A DNA stretch of 47,310 bases from DASUKL01 sp036278755 (lineage in GTDB: Bacteria; Chloroflexota; Limnocylindria; Limnocylindrales; CSP1-4), in contig DASUKL010000075.1 of the NCBI GenBank assembly GCA_036278755.1, positions 1 to 47,310 of the forward strand, in the 5' to 3' direction. Made by a program: the position numbers and the translations under genes. The notes under the pieces were generated by a model. The model was not told where the DNA came from. It saw only the letters and a program-made list of their open reading frames with translations, and did no database searches. Position 1 is the stretch's first letter; each line of letters opens with the position of its first letter. Of the stretch, positions 8,002 through 16,762 are shown one piece after another.

Positions 8002-9256
8002 CGTTCCACGTCCCTCGGGGCTGCGTCTCGCGGGAGATCGAGAGCAGGATACCGGCGGCCGCGAAGCTGATGATCAGCGAGGACCCGCCGGCGCTGACGA
8101 ACGGCAGGGTGATGCCGGTCACGGGGATGAGGTTGACGACCACGGCGATGTTGATGAAGGCCTGGGCCGTCAGCCAGACCGTGATGCCGGCGGCTAGGAG
8201 GCCACCGAAGGTGTCCGGCGCGTTGAGGGCGATGCGGATGCCCTGGTAGGCCAGGAGGGCGAAGAGGCCGATCACGATGAGCCCGCCCAGGAGGCCGAAC
8301 TCCTCACCGATGATGGCGAAGATGTAGTCGTTGAAGGCGTTGGGCAGGTAGAGGCCGGCGGCCTGGCGGCTGGCCCCCAGGCCGGTCCCCAGGAGCCCGC
8401 CCAGGCCCAGGGCGATGAGGCCCTGGATGGTGTGGAAGCCGGCGCCCGTGGGATCGGCCCACGGATCGAGGAACGACTTCACCCGCTCGGCCTGGTAGCC
8501 ATGGCTGGCGATGACCACGGCCAGGCCGGCCAGGCCGGCCGGGATGAGCATGGCGAACTGCCACAGGTTGGCCCCGGCGATCCAGAACATCGTGAAGGCG
8601 GTGATGGTCAGCACGCCGCTCGTGCCGAGGTCCGGCTCGCGGACGACGAGGAGGATGATCGGCCCGGCCAGGATCAGGAAGGGGATCGTGCCCCAGCGCA
8701 CGCTGGACACGCGGCCCCCCCGCACGGCCAGCCAGTGGGCCAGGTAGATGACGAGGGCCAGCTTAGCGAACTCGGCCGGGTGGACCGCCGGTAGGGGCCG
8801 GATCTGGAGCCAGCGGGCCGATCCGCCGACCACGACCCCCACGCCGGGCAGGAGGACGACCACGAGGAGGACCAGGGCGGCCAGGTAGAGCGGCAGCGAG
8901 ACCAGCCGCCACCAGCGGTAGTCGAGGCGCATGGTGACGACCATGGCCACCACCCCCAGGCAGGCCCACACGAGCTGCGGGCCGACGATGGCCAGGCTGT
9001 CCTGGGCCTCGAGGTAGGCGCTCAGCCCCGAGCTGGAGTAGACCATCAGGATGCCCACCGCGGCCAGGGCCACGATGGCCACGAGGACGGTGTAGTCGGG
9101 GGCGTGGCGCTCGCGCTGGAGGCCGGTCCGGGTGCGGGCCGGCGGCCGGCCCAGCCAGGCATCGAGCCAGGCGCTGAGGCGGACGCGGGGAGCCGGCAAG
9201 GCGGCCCGACGCGGCAGCGGGCCCGCGGCCCGGCTGCGGATGGTCCCGCTCGTCAT
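7907..9256 (-). CDS. ftsW: Lipid II polymerase FtsW (SEDS family)
   Basis: Multi-pass SEDS glycosyltransferase that polymerises lipid II at the septum with its cognate PBP (FtsI upstream). 449 residues. Seen: an N-terminal cytoplasmic Arg-rich stretch of about 50 residues, then about ten TM helices. Conserved SEDS motifs include LMVYSSSG, GSARWLQI, HPAEFAKLALVIYLA, REPDLGTSGVL, GYQAERVKSFLDPWADP, FNDYIFAIIGEEFGLLGG and LIPVTGITLPFVSAGGSS. ATG at 9256 follows GAAGGAGG and overlaps the murD stop (ATGA). The C-terminal 30 residues, read through the murG start, are Arg-rich and cytoplasmic. Confidence 0.97.
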   Translation of the reverse strand: MTSGTIRSRAAGPLPRRAALPAPRVRLSAWLDAWLGRPPARTRTGLQRERHAPDYTVLVAIVALAAVGILMVYSSSGLSAYLEAQDSLAIVGPQLVWACLGVVAMVVTMRLDYRWWRLVSLPLYLAALVLLVVVLLPGVGVVVGGSARWLQIRPLPAVHPAEFAKLALVIYLAHWLAVRGGRVSSVRWGTIPFLILAGPIILLVVREPDLGTSGVLTITAFTMFWIAGANLWQFAMLIPAGLAGLAVVIASHGYQAERVKSFLDPWADPTGAGFHTIQGLIALGLGGLLGTGLGASRQAAGLYLPNAFNDYIFAIIGEEFGLLGGLIVIGLFALLAYQGIRIALNAPDTFGGLLAAGITVWLTAQAFINIAVVVNLIPVTGITLPFVSAGGSSLIISFAAAGILLSISRETQPRGTWNDADPDRRRWIRRPHPSSTGGRQLAPRARAGR

Positions 9257-10821
9257 CGACGCCTCCTTCGCTGGGCCAGCCCCGCCACGGCGGCCCGGAA
9301 GGCCTCGCCGCGGGCGGCGTAGTCCACGTACTGATCGAAGCTCGCCGCGGCCGGGCTGAGCAGCACGGTCGTCAGCCCCTCGTCGGCCAGGCCACGGCCG
9401 GCGTCCGCTCCGGCCGCGGTCCCCGGCCCCTGGCCGAACGCCCCATCGCGGGCGATGGCGTCGGCCCGCTCTACGGCCGCCGTCAGGTCGGCCACGCGCT
9501 CCACGTGGCGGTGGCCGGCCGTCGCGAGGGCCGACGCCAGGAGCGGGGCGCTCTCGCCGTAGAGGACCACGGCCCCCGCCCGCTCGACGGCCACGCCGGC
9601 CAGCTCGTCGAGCGGCACGCCCTTGTCGCGACCCCCGGCGATCAATACGAGGGGCGGTGAGAAGGCCTGCATGGCGGCCACCACGGCGTCGGGCTGGGTG
9701 CCCATCGAGTCGTTGACGAAGCGCACGCCGTCGATCACGGCCACCGGTTCGAGGCGATGCGCCACCCCGGGGAAGGCGGCCACGGCCCGCCGGATGGCGT
9801 CCGGGGCGATCCCGAAGAGGAGCCCCACGGCCACCGCGGCGAGGACGTTGCTCCAGCTGTGCTGGCCCGGCAGGGGGACCTCGTCGAGGGGCAGGATCCG
9901 CCCCCGGGGGCCCGTCGCGGCCACCCCGCCACCGGCGCCCGGCAGCCGGCCCACGCCGGCCGCCACGATCCAATCGTCGACCACGCCCAGGCCGCCGCCC
10001 AGGGGCTCGTCGCGGCGGTAGAGGACCACCGGCGCCAGACCGAGCCCGGCGTAGGCCAGGCTCACCGGGTCCTCCGCGTTGAGGACCAGGGCGCCCTCGG
10101 GGTCGACCAGCTCCGCCAGACGACGCTTCACGGCCCGGTAGGCGGCCACGCTGCCGTGGCGATCGAGGTGGTCCTGGGTGACGTGGGTGTAGACGGCCAC
10201 GTTCGTGCCCCGCGACAAGGTCGGCAGCTGCAGCTCCGACAGCTCGAGCACGACCCGATCCTGCGGGCCCAGCTCCGGCAAGAGCTCGACCAGGGGTCGA
10301 CCGATGTTGCCGCCGAGCTCGACCCGGGCCGGCCCGGCCCCCAGGATGGCGGCGCTCAGGGCGGCCGTGGTCGTCTTGCCCTTGGTGCCGGTGACACCCA
10401 CGGTCACCGCGGGGCAGAGGCGCAGGAAGAGGTCGATCTCGCTCAGCACCGGTACCCGGCCGGCCGCCTCGACCGCGGCCAGCGCCGCGCGCAGGCGGGG
10501 CTCGGTCGTGGGGAAGCGGCTCGACACCGCCGGCGAGGTGGTGATCAGGGCCTGCCCGTGGAAGGCCTCGGCCGGATCGACCTGGGGCCCCAGCAAGAGC
10601 CGCACGGGCCGCCCGGCGAGGGCCGCGACGGCCGCCTCCAGGTCGCTGGCCGGGCGGGCGTCGTAGGCCGTGACGCGGGCCCCCCGATCGCTCAGGAAGC
10701 GGCTGAGGGCCAGGCCGCTGCGGGCCAGGCCCAGGACCGCGACGGGCTGACCGGCGAAGCTGTCGAGCGACAAGCGGTCTAGCGCGATGGGCCCGACCGC
10801 GGCCGCCGGCTGGCGGCTCAT
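9253..10821 (-). CDS. murD: UDP-N-acetylmuramoylalanine--D-glutamate ligase
   Basis: Mur ligase adding D-Glu to UDP-MurNAc-L-Ala, ATP-dependent, cytoplasmic. 522 residues, longer than the usual ~450. Seen: the N-terminal Rossmann-like AVLGLARSGLALSRFL, the P-loop VTVGVTGTKGKTTTAAL (about residue 139), LELSELQLPTL, a DHLDRHG motif, GQHSWSNVLAAVAV, and the C-terminal VRFVNDSMGTQPDAV with VLIAGGRDKGVPLDEL. The final ~60 residues include an insert rich in Gly/Ala/Asp before the LLSPAAASFDQY motif, which explains part of the extra length. ATG at 10821 overlaps mraY as ATGA. Confidence 0.96.
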   Translation of the reverse strand: MSRQPAAAVGPIALDRLSLDSFAGQPVAVLGLARSGLALSRFLSDRGARVTAYDARPASDLEAAVAALAGRPVRLLLGPQVDPAEAFHGQALITTSPAVSSRFPTTEPRLRAALAAVEAAGRVPVLSEIDLFLRLCPAVTVGVTGTKGKTTTAALSAAILGAGPARVELGGNIGRPLVELLPELGPQDRVVLELSELQLPTLSRGTNVAVYTHVTQDHLDRHGSVAAYRAVKRRLAELVDPEGALVLNAEDPVSLAYAGLGLAPVVLYRRDEPLGGGLGVVDDWIVAAGVGRLPGAGGGVAATGPRGRILPLDEVPLPGQHSWSNVLAAVAVGLLFGIAPDAIRRAVAAFPGVAHRLEPVAVIDGVRFVNDSMGTQPDAVVAAMQAFSPPLVLIAGGRDKGVPLDELAGVAVERAGAVVLYGESAPLLASALATAGHRHVERVADLTAAVERADAIARDGAFGQGPGTAAGADAGRGLADEGLTTVLLSPAAASFDQYVDYAARGEAFRAAVAGLAQRRRRR

Positions 10822-11798
10822 CGGAGGCGGTCCACAGTGGCCAGGAAGAGGACGACCCCGAGCATCGCTGCCAGGACGCCCACGATCCAGAAGCGGAGGG
10901 TGATCTTCTCCTCGTCCCAGCCGCCCAGCTCGAAGTGGTGATGGAGGGGCGCCATGCGCAGGATGCGCCGCCCCCCGGTGAGCTTGAAGTAACCGAACTG
11001 GAGGATGTCCGAGCCCGCCTCGGCGACGAAGATGATGCCGATGAGGGGCAGCAGGAGGACCTGGCCGGCGATGAGGGCGGTGACGGCCAGCATGGCCCCC
11101 AGGGCCAGGGCCCCACTGTCGCCGATGAAGATCTGGGCGGGGTGGACGTTGAACCACAGGAAGCCCAGGAGGGCCCCGATGGTGACCGCGCAGAGGACGG
11201 CCAGGTTGGGCTGGAAGGGCACGTTGGTGAGGGCGATGATGAGGTAGGCCACGAAAGCGAAGATGAGGGTCCCGCCGGCCAGGCCGTCCAGCCCGTCGGT
11301 GAGGTTGACCCCGTTGCAGGTGGCCACGATGGCGAAGGCGGCGAAGATCACGTAGGCCCAGGGCTCGATGTGGACCGGCCCCACGAAAGGCACGATGAGG
11401 GCGCTGATCTGGTACGTCTTCTGGATCTGCTGGGCGGCGAAGAGGGCCACGACGGTCAGCCAGATGATCTTCTGCCGGCCCCGGATGCCGTCGCCCGTGT
11501 GGGCATTGAGGTAGTCGTCCACGGCCCCCAGGAGGCCCACCAGCCCCAGGGCGGCCAGGGGGGCGAAGGTCGATGCGTCGACCAGCCCGAGGAGGACGGC
11601 CAGCCCGCCCACGACGATGATGATGAGCAGGCCGCCCATGGTCGGCGTGCCTTCCTTGACCAGGTGGCTGTCGGGGCCCTCGGCCCGGATGCGCTTGCCG
11701 AAGCCCAGGCGGCGCATGACCCGGATGTAGGACGGCATGAGGATCATGAGCAGGACGAAGCCGAGCAGGACACCCTGGACCAGCTCGACCTGGATCAT
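10818..11798 (-). CDS. mraY: Phospho-N-acetylmuramoyl-pentapeptide transferase MraY
   Basis: Polytopic enzyme transferring phospho-MurNAc-pentapeptide to undecaprenyl phosphate to form lipid I. 326 residues, about ten TM helices. Seen: KEGTPTMGGLLIII, the Asp pair in GLLGAVDDYLN, NGVNLTDGLDGLAGG, IFIGDSGALALGA, and the signature MAPLHHHFELGGW near the C terminus. The ATG at 11798 follows GAGGAGG and overlaps the murF stop (ATGA); longer upstream readings are shadows of murF. Confidence 0.97.
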   Translation of the reverse strand: MIQVELVQGVLLGFVLLMILMPSYIRVMRRLGFGKRIRAEGPDSHLVKEGTPTMGGLLIIIVVGGLAVLLGLVDASTFAPLAALGLVGLLGAVDDYLNAHTGDGIRGRQKIIWLTVVALFAAQQIQKTYQISALIVPFVGPVHIEPWAYVIFAAFAIVATCNGVNLTDGLDGLAGGTLIFAFVAYLIIALTNVPFQPNLAVLCAVTIGALLGFLWFNVHPAQIFIGDSGALALGAMLAVTALIAGQVLLLPLIGIIFVAEAGSDILQFGYFKLTGGRRILRMAPLHHHFELGGWDEEKITLRFWIVGVLAAMLGVVLFLATVDRLR

Positions 11799-13330
11799 CG
11801 ACCCGCCTCCTCGCCGGCGCTGGCGGCCGACCCGGCTCCTTGGTCGGTGGCGGCCCCCGGCCCGGCGGCGCGGAGGCGTTCCACGATGCGCTCCAGGGCC
11901 AGGGCTCGGGAGCCCTTGACGAGGATGGCGTCGCCGGGCCGCAGCAGCGGCTCGACGAGGGCGGCGGCCGCCTCGGCGTCGGGGACCTCGTAGACCGCGG
12001 CCGCCGCCAGCCCGGCCCGCCGGGCAGCCTGGGCCGCGCCGGCCATGGCTGGTCCCACGGCCACCAGCAGGTCGGCGGCTTCGGCGGCGCGGCGGCCCAG
12101 GCGGCGATGCTCGCGGGCTTCGGCCGGGCCGAGCTCCAGCATGTCGCCCAGGACGGCCACATGGCGGCCGGGCAGCGAGGCCAGAAGGTCCAGGGCCGCC
12201 GCGGCCGAGTCCGGCGCGGCGTTGTACGTGTCGTCGACGATGAGCCACGGCCCGCCACGGAGGAGCTCGGCTCGGTGGGCGGCCCCCCAGCCGCCCTCGA
12301 GGCCCGCGGCCACGGCCTCGGGATCGAGGCCCGCAGCCAGACCCACGGCGGCCGCGGCCAGGGCCGCCTCGACGGCCGGGCGGCCCAGGGCGGGAACGGC
12401 CAGCGGGCGGCGTCGTCCGGCCGCCCGAAGCACGAAGCGCATCCCCTCGGCGCCCGCGGCCACGACCCGCTCGGCACCCACGTCGGCCGTCGGGTCGAAC
12501 CCGTAGCGCACGACCCGGGCCCGGGTCCGACCGGCCATGCGGCTGACCCGTGGGTCGTCGGTGTTGAGGACGGCCGTGCCCTCAGCGGGCAGGGCTTCGA
12601 CGAGGCGGCCCTTCTCGCGCTCGATGGCCGCCAGGGAGCCGGCTCGGGCCAGGTGCACCCCACGGACGGCCGTCACGACGCCGATGCGGGGCCGGGCCAG
12701 GGCGGCCAGCTGGGCGATCTCGCCCTCGACGTACATGCCCATCTCGAGCACGGCGGCCTCGTGCTCGGGCCGCAGCCGGAGGATGGTCAAGGGCAGGCCC
12801 ACCTCGTTGTTCTCGTTGCCCGGGCTGGCCAACGTGCGGCGGGCGGTGCGCAGGACCGCGGCCGTGGCCTCCTTGGTCGTGGTCTTGCCCAGCGAGCCGG
12901 TGATGCCCACGACGAGCGGCGCGAAGCGGGCTCGCCAGTCGGCGGCCATCGCCTGCAGCGCGGCCAACCCGTCGGCGACCTGGACGACGGTCACCGCGCC
13001 ATCACGGGTCAGGGCGTCCAGCACGGCCGTCGGGGGCGCCTCGCGGACGATCAACGCTGCCCCACCGGCCGCCACCGCCTGGTCCAGGAAGCCCTGCCCG
13101 TCGGTGCGCTCGCCGGGCAGGGCCACGAAGGCCTGCCCGGGCTCGACGCGCCGGGAGTCGACGGCCGCGCCACGGATGGGATGCCGGCCGGCTCGTAGCA
13201 GGATGCCGCCGGCGGCTCGGGCCAGCGAGGCCGCGTCGTAGGCCGGCTCGGCGGGGCCAAGCTGCTGGGGCACGGCGCTGCGCGGCGGGGGGTCCACGAT
13301 CGGGCGCCATTCTCCCATGCCCGGTCTCAC
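11795..13330 (-). CDS. murF: UDP-N-acetylmuramoyl-tripeptide--D-alanyl-D-alanine ligase
   Basis: Mur ligase adding D-Ala-D-Ala (from Ddl) to the UDP-MurNAc tripeptide. 511 residues. Seen: the N-terminal substrate domain (AVDSRRVEPGQAFVALPGER), the ATP loop VVGITGSLGKTTTKEA, NENNEVGLPLTILRL, the EMGMYVEGEIAQLA motif and VDDTYNAAPDSAAAALD with AVLGDMLELG. These separate MurF from MurE. GTG start at 13330 overlaps the ftsI stop (GTGA); an ATG five codons in is possible. It directly follows ftsI, so the murE that normally lies between them is not here. The last 25 residues are Ala/Gly-rich. Confidence 0.96.
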   Translation of the reverse strand: MRPGMGEWRPIVDPPPRSAVPQQLGPAEPAYDAASLARAAGGILLRAGRHPIRGAAVDSRRVEPGQAFVALPGERTDGQGFLDQAVAAGGAALIVREAPPTAVLDALTRDGAVTVVQVADGLAALQAMAADWRARFAPLVVGITGSLGKTTTKEATAAVLRTARRTLASPGNENNEVGLPLTILRLRPEHEAAVLEMGMYVEGEIAQLAALARPRIGVVTAVRGVHLARAGSLAAIEREKGRLVEALPAEGTAVLNTDDPRVSRMAGRTRARVVRYGFDPTADVGAERVVAAGAEGMRFVLRAAGRRRPLAVPALGRPAVEAALAAAAVGLAAGLDPEAVAAGLEGGWGAAHRAELLRGGPWLIVDDTYNAAPDSAAAALDLLASLPGRHVAVLGDMLELGPAEAREHRRLGRRAAEAADLLVAVGPAMAGAAQAARRAGLAAAAVYEVPDAEAAAALVEPLLRPGDAILVKGSRALALERIVERLRAAGPGAATDQGAGSAASAGEEAGR

Positions 13331-15120
13331 GGCCGGGTGCTGCCGGCCTGGGGCGGGATGCCGAGAGCCGAGATCGTATCGACCGCGATGCGGCGGAAGA
13401 GGGCGTAATGGTTGATGGGGTAGTCGAGCACGCCCTGGCTCACGACCTTGGGCCTGACGTGGGTCAGACGGAGGGCGATGATGGCCTGGGGGCTATCCTG
13501 GCCGACGAAGCCGACGAAGCTCAGGTTGAGCGTATCCGGCATCCAGTCATCGGCCTTGGGGTCCCAGATCTGGGCCGTGCCGGTCTTGCCGCCGACGAGG
13601 TAGCCGGGGATGGCCGTGCCGCTGTCGTAGTAGGGCACGCTGGTCACGACGTGGACCATGAGCTGCTCCAGCTGCTTGGCCAGGTCGGCGTCGATGACCC
13701 TCGTGCGAGCCGGCTCCTCCACGGCGTGGCCGTCCACCGCGGCGACGACGTGGGGCTGGACCGACCAGCCGCCGTCGGCCATCTCGGCGAAGGCCTTGGC
13801 CAACTGGATGGTGGTCACGGCCACGCCCTGGCCGAAGCTGCGGTTGGCCAGGTCGACCTTGGCCCAGGCCTCGTCGGCGGGGTCGTCGACCAGGCCGTCG
13901 ACCTCGCCGGCCACGTCCACGCCGGTGAGCTTGCCGATCCCGAACGTCCGCCACTCCGCGTACAGCGCCCGGGCCGCCGCGGCCGTGGTGGAGCCCAGCT
14001 TGAAGGCCGCCCTCGAGGCCACCACGTTGCGGGAGTAGGCGATGCCCTCCTGGAAGGGGATGACGCCCATGGGCCGATGGTCCGCGTCGTAGATCGTGTA
14101 CTGGCCGATCTTCAACGAGCCGCTGTCGTCGAAGCGGGTCGTGGGCCCGAAGGCGTCGGAGGTGTAGCCGGCAGCGGCGACGAACATCTTCATCACCGAG
14201 CCCGGCTCGTAGACCGAGCTGACGACGGGATCGACGAAGCGACCCGGGTCGGACGAAGCGACGCTGGCGTAGTCGTTGGCGTCGTAGCTGGGCACCGAGG
14301 CCCAGGCCAGGACCGAGCCGTCGCGGGGGTCGAGCACGACGGCGCTGGCGCTCGTCGCCCCGTCAGCCACCTTGGCCGCGTAGAGCTCCTTCTCGAGCTG
14401 CAGCTGGAGGCCGGCGTCGAGGGTCAGGCGGACGTCCTGCCCGGGCTGGCCGGCGTCGACGACGGTCTGGGCGTCGACGAGCGGCCGGCCGGCGATGTCG
14501 ACGAGGCCCCGGGTGGTCTCGGGCTTGCCCGCCAGCTGGCTCTGATAGCGCTGCTCCACGCCGTACTGGCCGTCGCCGGCGGCATTGACGAAGCCCAGCA
14601 GCTGGGCCGCCAGGCTGGTGCCCGGCGCGCCCCCGGGGTCGGGGTAGACGCGGATGGGCTGCGGCTCGAGGGCCAGCTCCTGGAGGCTGCCGTCCTGTAG
14701 GCCGCTCCGCACGGCCTCGCTCTGGGCCGCCGTCAGCTTGTGGTCGAGGACGACGTAGGGGCCGTCGTTCCCGAGCTCCTCACGGAGGGCCGCCCTGCCC
14801 TCGGCGTCGAGACCCAGGATGGGGGCCAGCCGCTGCGCCAGCAGATCCGCCTCAGCGCCGTCGAGCTGAGCGGGATAGGCGGCCAGCAGATCCTGGTAGG
14901 CGGTGACGGCGAGGATGGTCTTGCCGCTGCGGTCGTAGATGGCCCCGCGCTGGGCCGGGGTGACCTCGGTGTGCTCCAGCTGCGCCACGGCCCGGGCGCT
15001 CAGGTCGGCCGAGCGAGCGACGGTCCAGTAGCTGAGCCGGGCCCCCAGGACCGTGGCCACCACGGCCAGGGCCGCGAGGAGGACGACGAGACGCAGCCGC
15101 CGATCGGTCCGGCCCAGCAT
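13327..15120 (-). CDS. ftsI: Septal penicillin-binding protein FtsI/PBP2-like transpeptidase
   Basis: Class B PBP that cross-links septal peptidoglycan, partner of FtsW. 597 residues: short basic N terminus, one TM anchor (LVVLLAALAVVATVLGARLS, about residues 11-30), pedestal domain with RGAIYDRSG, then the transpeptidase domain. All three catalytic motifs are present: SxxK as EPGSVMKMF (about residue 309), SxN as YSRNVV, and KTG as VGGKTGTAQIW. Stops in a 4-nt overlap with murF. Begins 7 nt after the FtsL-like gene. I see no PASTA domains. Confidence 0.96.
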   Translation of the reverse strand: MLGRTDRRLRLVVLLAALAVVATVLGARLSYWTVARSADLSARAVAQLEHTEVTPAQRGAIYDRSGKTILAVTAYQDLLAAYPAQLDGAEADLLAQRLAPILGLDAEGRAALREELGNDGPYVVLDHKLTAAQSEAVRSGLQDGSLQELALEPQPIRVYPDPGGAPGTSLAAQLLGFVNAAGDGQYGVEQRYQSQLAGKPETTRGLVDIAGRPLVDAQTVVDAGQPGQDVRLTLDAGLQLQLEKELYAAKVADGATSASAVVLDPRDGSVLAWASVPSYDANDYASVASSDPGRFVDPVVSSVYEPGSVMKMFVAAAGYTSDAFGPTTRFDDSGSLKIGQYTIYDADHRPMGVIPFQEGIAYSRNVVASRAAFKLGSTTAAAARALYAEWRTFGIGKLTGVDVAGEVDGLVDDPADEAWAKVDLANRSFGQGVAVTTIQLAKAFAEMADGGWSVQPHVVAAVDGHAVEEPARTRVIDADLAKQLEQLMVHVVTSVPYYDSGTAIPGYLVGGKTGTAQIWDPKADDWMPDTLNLSFVGFVGQDSPQAIIALRLTHVRPKVVSQGVLDYPINHYALFRRIAVDTISALGIPPQAGSTRP

Positions 15121-15127
15121 CGGGCGA

Positions 15128-15481
15128 TCAGCGCCCGCTGATGCGGAGGCTGCCGCCGAGCGGGCTGAGGCCGGCCGCCTGCGCGCCCTGGAGGATGGCC
15201 GGCTGGGCGCCGTAGCGGTAGACGTCGCCTTCGACGGAGCGCAGCTGACGCTCGAGGCGGTCGTGCGTGGCGCTCAGGCCGTCGATGTCGTAGTTGGCCG
15301 TCGCAGCGCCGATCGTCTGGCTCAGATAGAAGAGCCCCAGGAGGGTCACGACGAGGATGGCGGCGAGGGCCAGGCCCACCCGGCTCGTGCCCCGCCTCGC
15401 CCGCCGGCGGGCCGGCTGCCGACGCCGGGCCAGGGTCGCGGTGGAGGCACTCTGCATGCGGACCGCCTGGGCGACGGCCAT
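15128..15481 (-). CDS. ftsL: FtsL-like divisome protein
   Basis: 117-residue bitopic protein: Arg-rich cytoplasmic N terminus (ARRRQPARRRARRG), one TM helix (VGLALAAILVVTLLGLFYLS, about residues 35-54), then a short extracellular helical region (DIDGLSATHDRLERQLRSVE) that fits the FtsL/DivIC coiled coil. FtsL is recognised by topology and position directly before ftsI, because its sequence is poorly conserved. The ATG overlaps the stop of the upstream 81-aa gene (TGATG). Confidence 0.8.
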   Translation of the reverse strand: MAVAQAVRMQSASTATLARRRQPARRRARRGTSRVGLALAAILVVTLLGLFYLSQTIGAATANYDIDGLSATHDRLERQLRSVEGDVYRYGAQPAILQGAQAAGLSPLGGSLRISGR

Positions 15482-15726
15482 CAGCTCCGGCCCCCGGCCC
15501 AGCGCAGGCGCGGGCCGAGCAGGTCGCGGAGGGCAGCGCCGTTGGGGTCGGACAGCTCGGCCGGGAGGTCGTAGCCGTCGAGGGGACCGGCCCAGGCCGT
15601 CCCCTCCAAGGTCGAGGCCGACGGCTCCAGCTCGTCCAGCCCGGTGGGGGCGAGCTGCCGCTCGCGCAGCTCGTGCTGGCGCCGCCCGTAGGTCCGGCGG
15701 CGGTGCGCTTGGTGACGGTGGCTCAC
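15481..15726 (-). CDS. Unknown 81-aa protein of the dcw cluster
   Basis: Small soluble protein, not recognised. N terminus rich in His and Arg (MSHRHQAHRRRTYGRRQHEL), then a Leu/Glu-rich middle and an acidic/Gly segment, ending LGPRLRWAGGRS. No TM helix. GTG start at 15726 follows a good GGAGGG, and the stop overlaps the ftsL start as TGATG, so it is translated as part of the operon. It fills the place between rsmH and ftsL where no standard dcw gene is expected. A lineage-specific division factor is possible, but no function can be read from sequence. Confidence 0.7.
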   Translation of the reverse strand: MSHRHQAHRRRTYGRRQHELRERQLAPTGLDELEPSASTLEGTAWAGPLDGYDLPAELSDPNGAALRDLLGPRLRWAGGRS

Positions 15727-15759
15727 GGGACGATCCCTCCTTCCTCGACCGGTCGCCGC

Positions 15760-16722
15760 TCAGGCGGCCAGTCGTTCGGCGGCCCGGAGCCGGGCGCTCC
15801 GCGACCTCGGGTTGGCGATGACCTCGGCCGGGCTCGGCCGCTGAGGGGCCGGGCCCACGGGCCGCAGCCGGGGCGAGCGGCCGCAGACGCAGACCGGGAG
15901 GCTGGGTGGGCAGACGCAGCCGCGCCGCTCGGCGGCCACGAAACGCTTGACGATGCGGTCCTCCAGGGAGTGGTAGCTGAGGACCGTCAGCCGACCGCCG
16001 GCGACGAGCAGGTCGACCGCCGCGGCGAGGGCCGTGGGCAGGACCTCCAGCTCGCGGTTGACGGCGATGCGCAGGGCCTGGAAGGTCCGCGTGGCGGGAT
16101 GGATGCGGCGCCGGCCTGGCGGCAGGGGCACGACCCGTGCGATGAGGCCGGCCAGGTCACGGGCCGTGGCCGGGGCCCGGCCGGCCCGCCGCTCGGCGAC
16201 GACGGCCCGGGCGATGCGCCGGGCCTGGGGCTCTTCCCCGAAGCGGCGCAGGAGGTCGGTGAGGGCGGCCTCGTCGAGCTCGGCCAAGAGGGCCGAGGCA
16301 GGCTGCCCCTGGCTGGGGTCGAAGCGCAGGTCCAGCGGTCCCTCCGCGGCGAAGCTGAAGCCCCGCTCGGCGTCGGCCAGCTGATGGGAGCTGAGGCCGA
16401 GATCGAAGAGCACGCCGTCCACGGCCCCGAAGCCGGCCGCCTCGGCGACGCTGGCCAGGCCCTCGAAGTTCGACTGGCGCAGGACGGCCCGCGGACCGAA
16501 GGAGGCCAGGCGGCGGCGGCTGCGGGCCACGGCGGCCGGGTCCGCGTCGAGGCCCAGGAGGGCCCCGTCGGGCGAGCTGGCCTCCAGGATCCGGACGGCG
16601 TGCCCTCCGCCCCCGACGGTGGCATCGACGATGCGGCTGCCCGCGTGCGGCGAGAGAGCCACCATGACCTCTTCGACCATCACGGGCACGTGCCCTTCCG
16701 TTTCGTCGATGGGCGCCGGCAT
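15760..16722 (-). CDS. rsmH: 16S rRNA (cytosine(1402)-N4)-methyltransferase RsmH
   Basis: SAM-dependent methyltransferase of 16S rRNA C1402 (MraW). 320 residues from the ATG at 16722. Seen: HVPVMVEEV, SAM motif I IVDATVGGGGHAVRIL, GLDADPAAVARS, FDLGLSSHQLADAERGFSF, DLRFDPS, the HPATRTFQALRIAVNREL signature and LTVLSYHSLEDRIVKRF. A Cys pair region (RRGCVCPPSLPVCVCG) precedes the C terminus, as in many family members. A TTG at 16773 inside mraZ would add 17 residues; neither start has a strong Shine-Dalgarno. Second gene of the cluster after mraZ. Confidence 0.96.
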   Translation of the reverse strand: MPAPIDETEGHVPVMVEEVMVALSPHAGSRIVDATVGGGGHAVRILEASSPDGALLGLDADPAAVARSRRRLASFGPRAVLRQSNFEGLASVAEAAGFGAVDGVLFDLGLSSHQLADAERGFSFAAEGPLDLRFDPSQGQPASALLAELDEAALTDLLRRFGEEPQARRIARAVVAERRAGRAPATARDLAGLIARVVPLPPGRRRIHPATRTFQALRIAVNRELEVLPTALAAAVDLLVAGGRLTVLSYHSLEDRIVKRFVAAERRGCVCPPSLPVCVCGRSPRLRPVGPAPQRPSPAEVIANPRSRSARLRAAERLAA

Positions 16723-16762
16723 GCGGTTCCGTCCGGATCCCGGAGATGGGTGGGGGGTGCGA

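Noticed and set aside
11795..15120. murF or ftsI as a hidden murE fusion
   Set aside because: murF has one ATP loop and MurF-specific motifs; ftsI is normal length with all PBP motifs.
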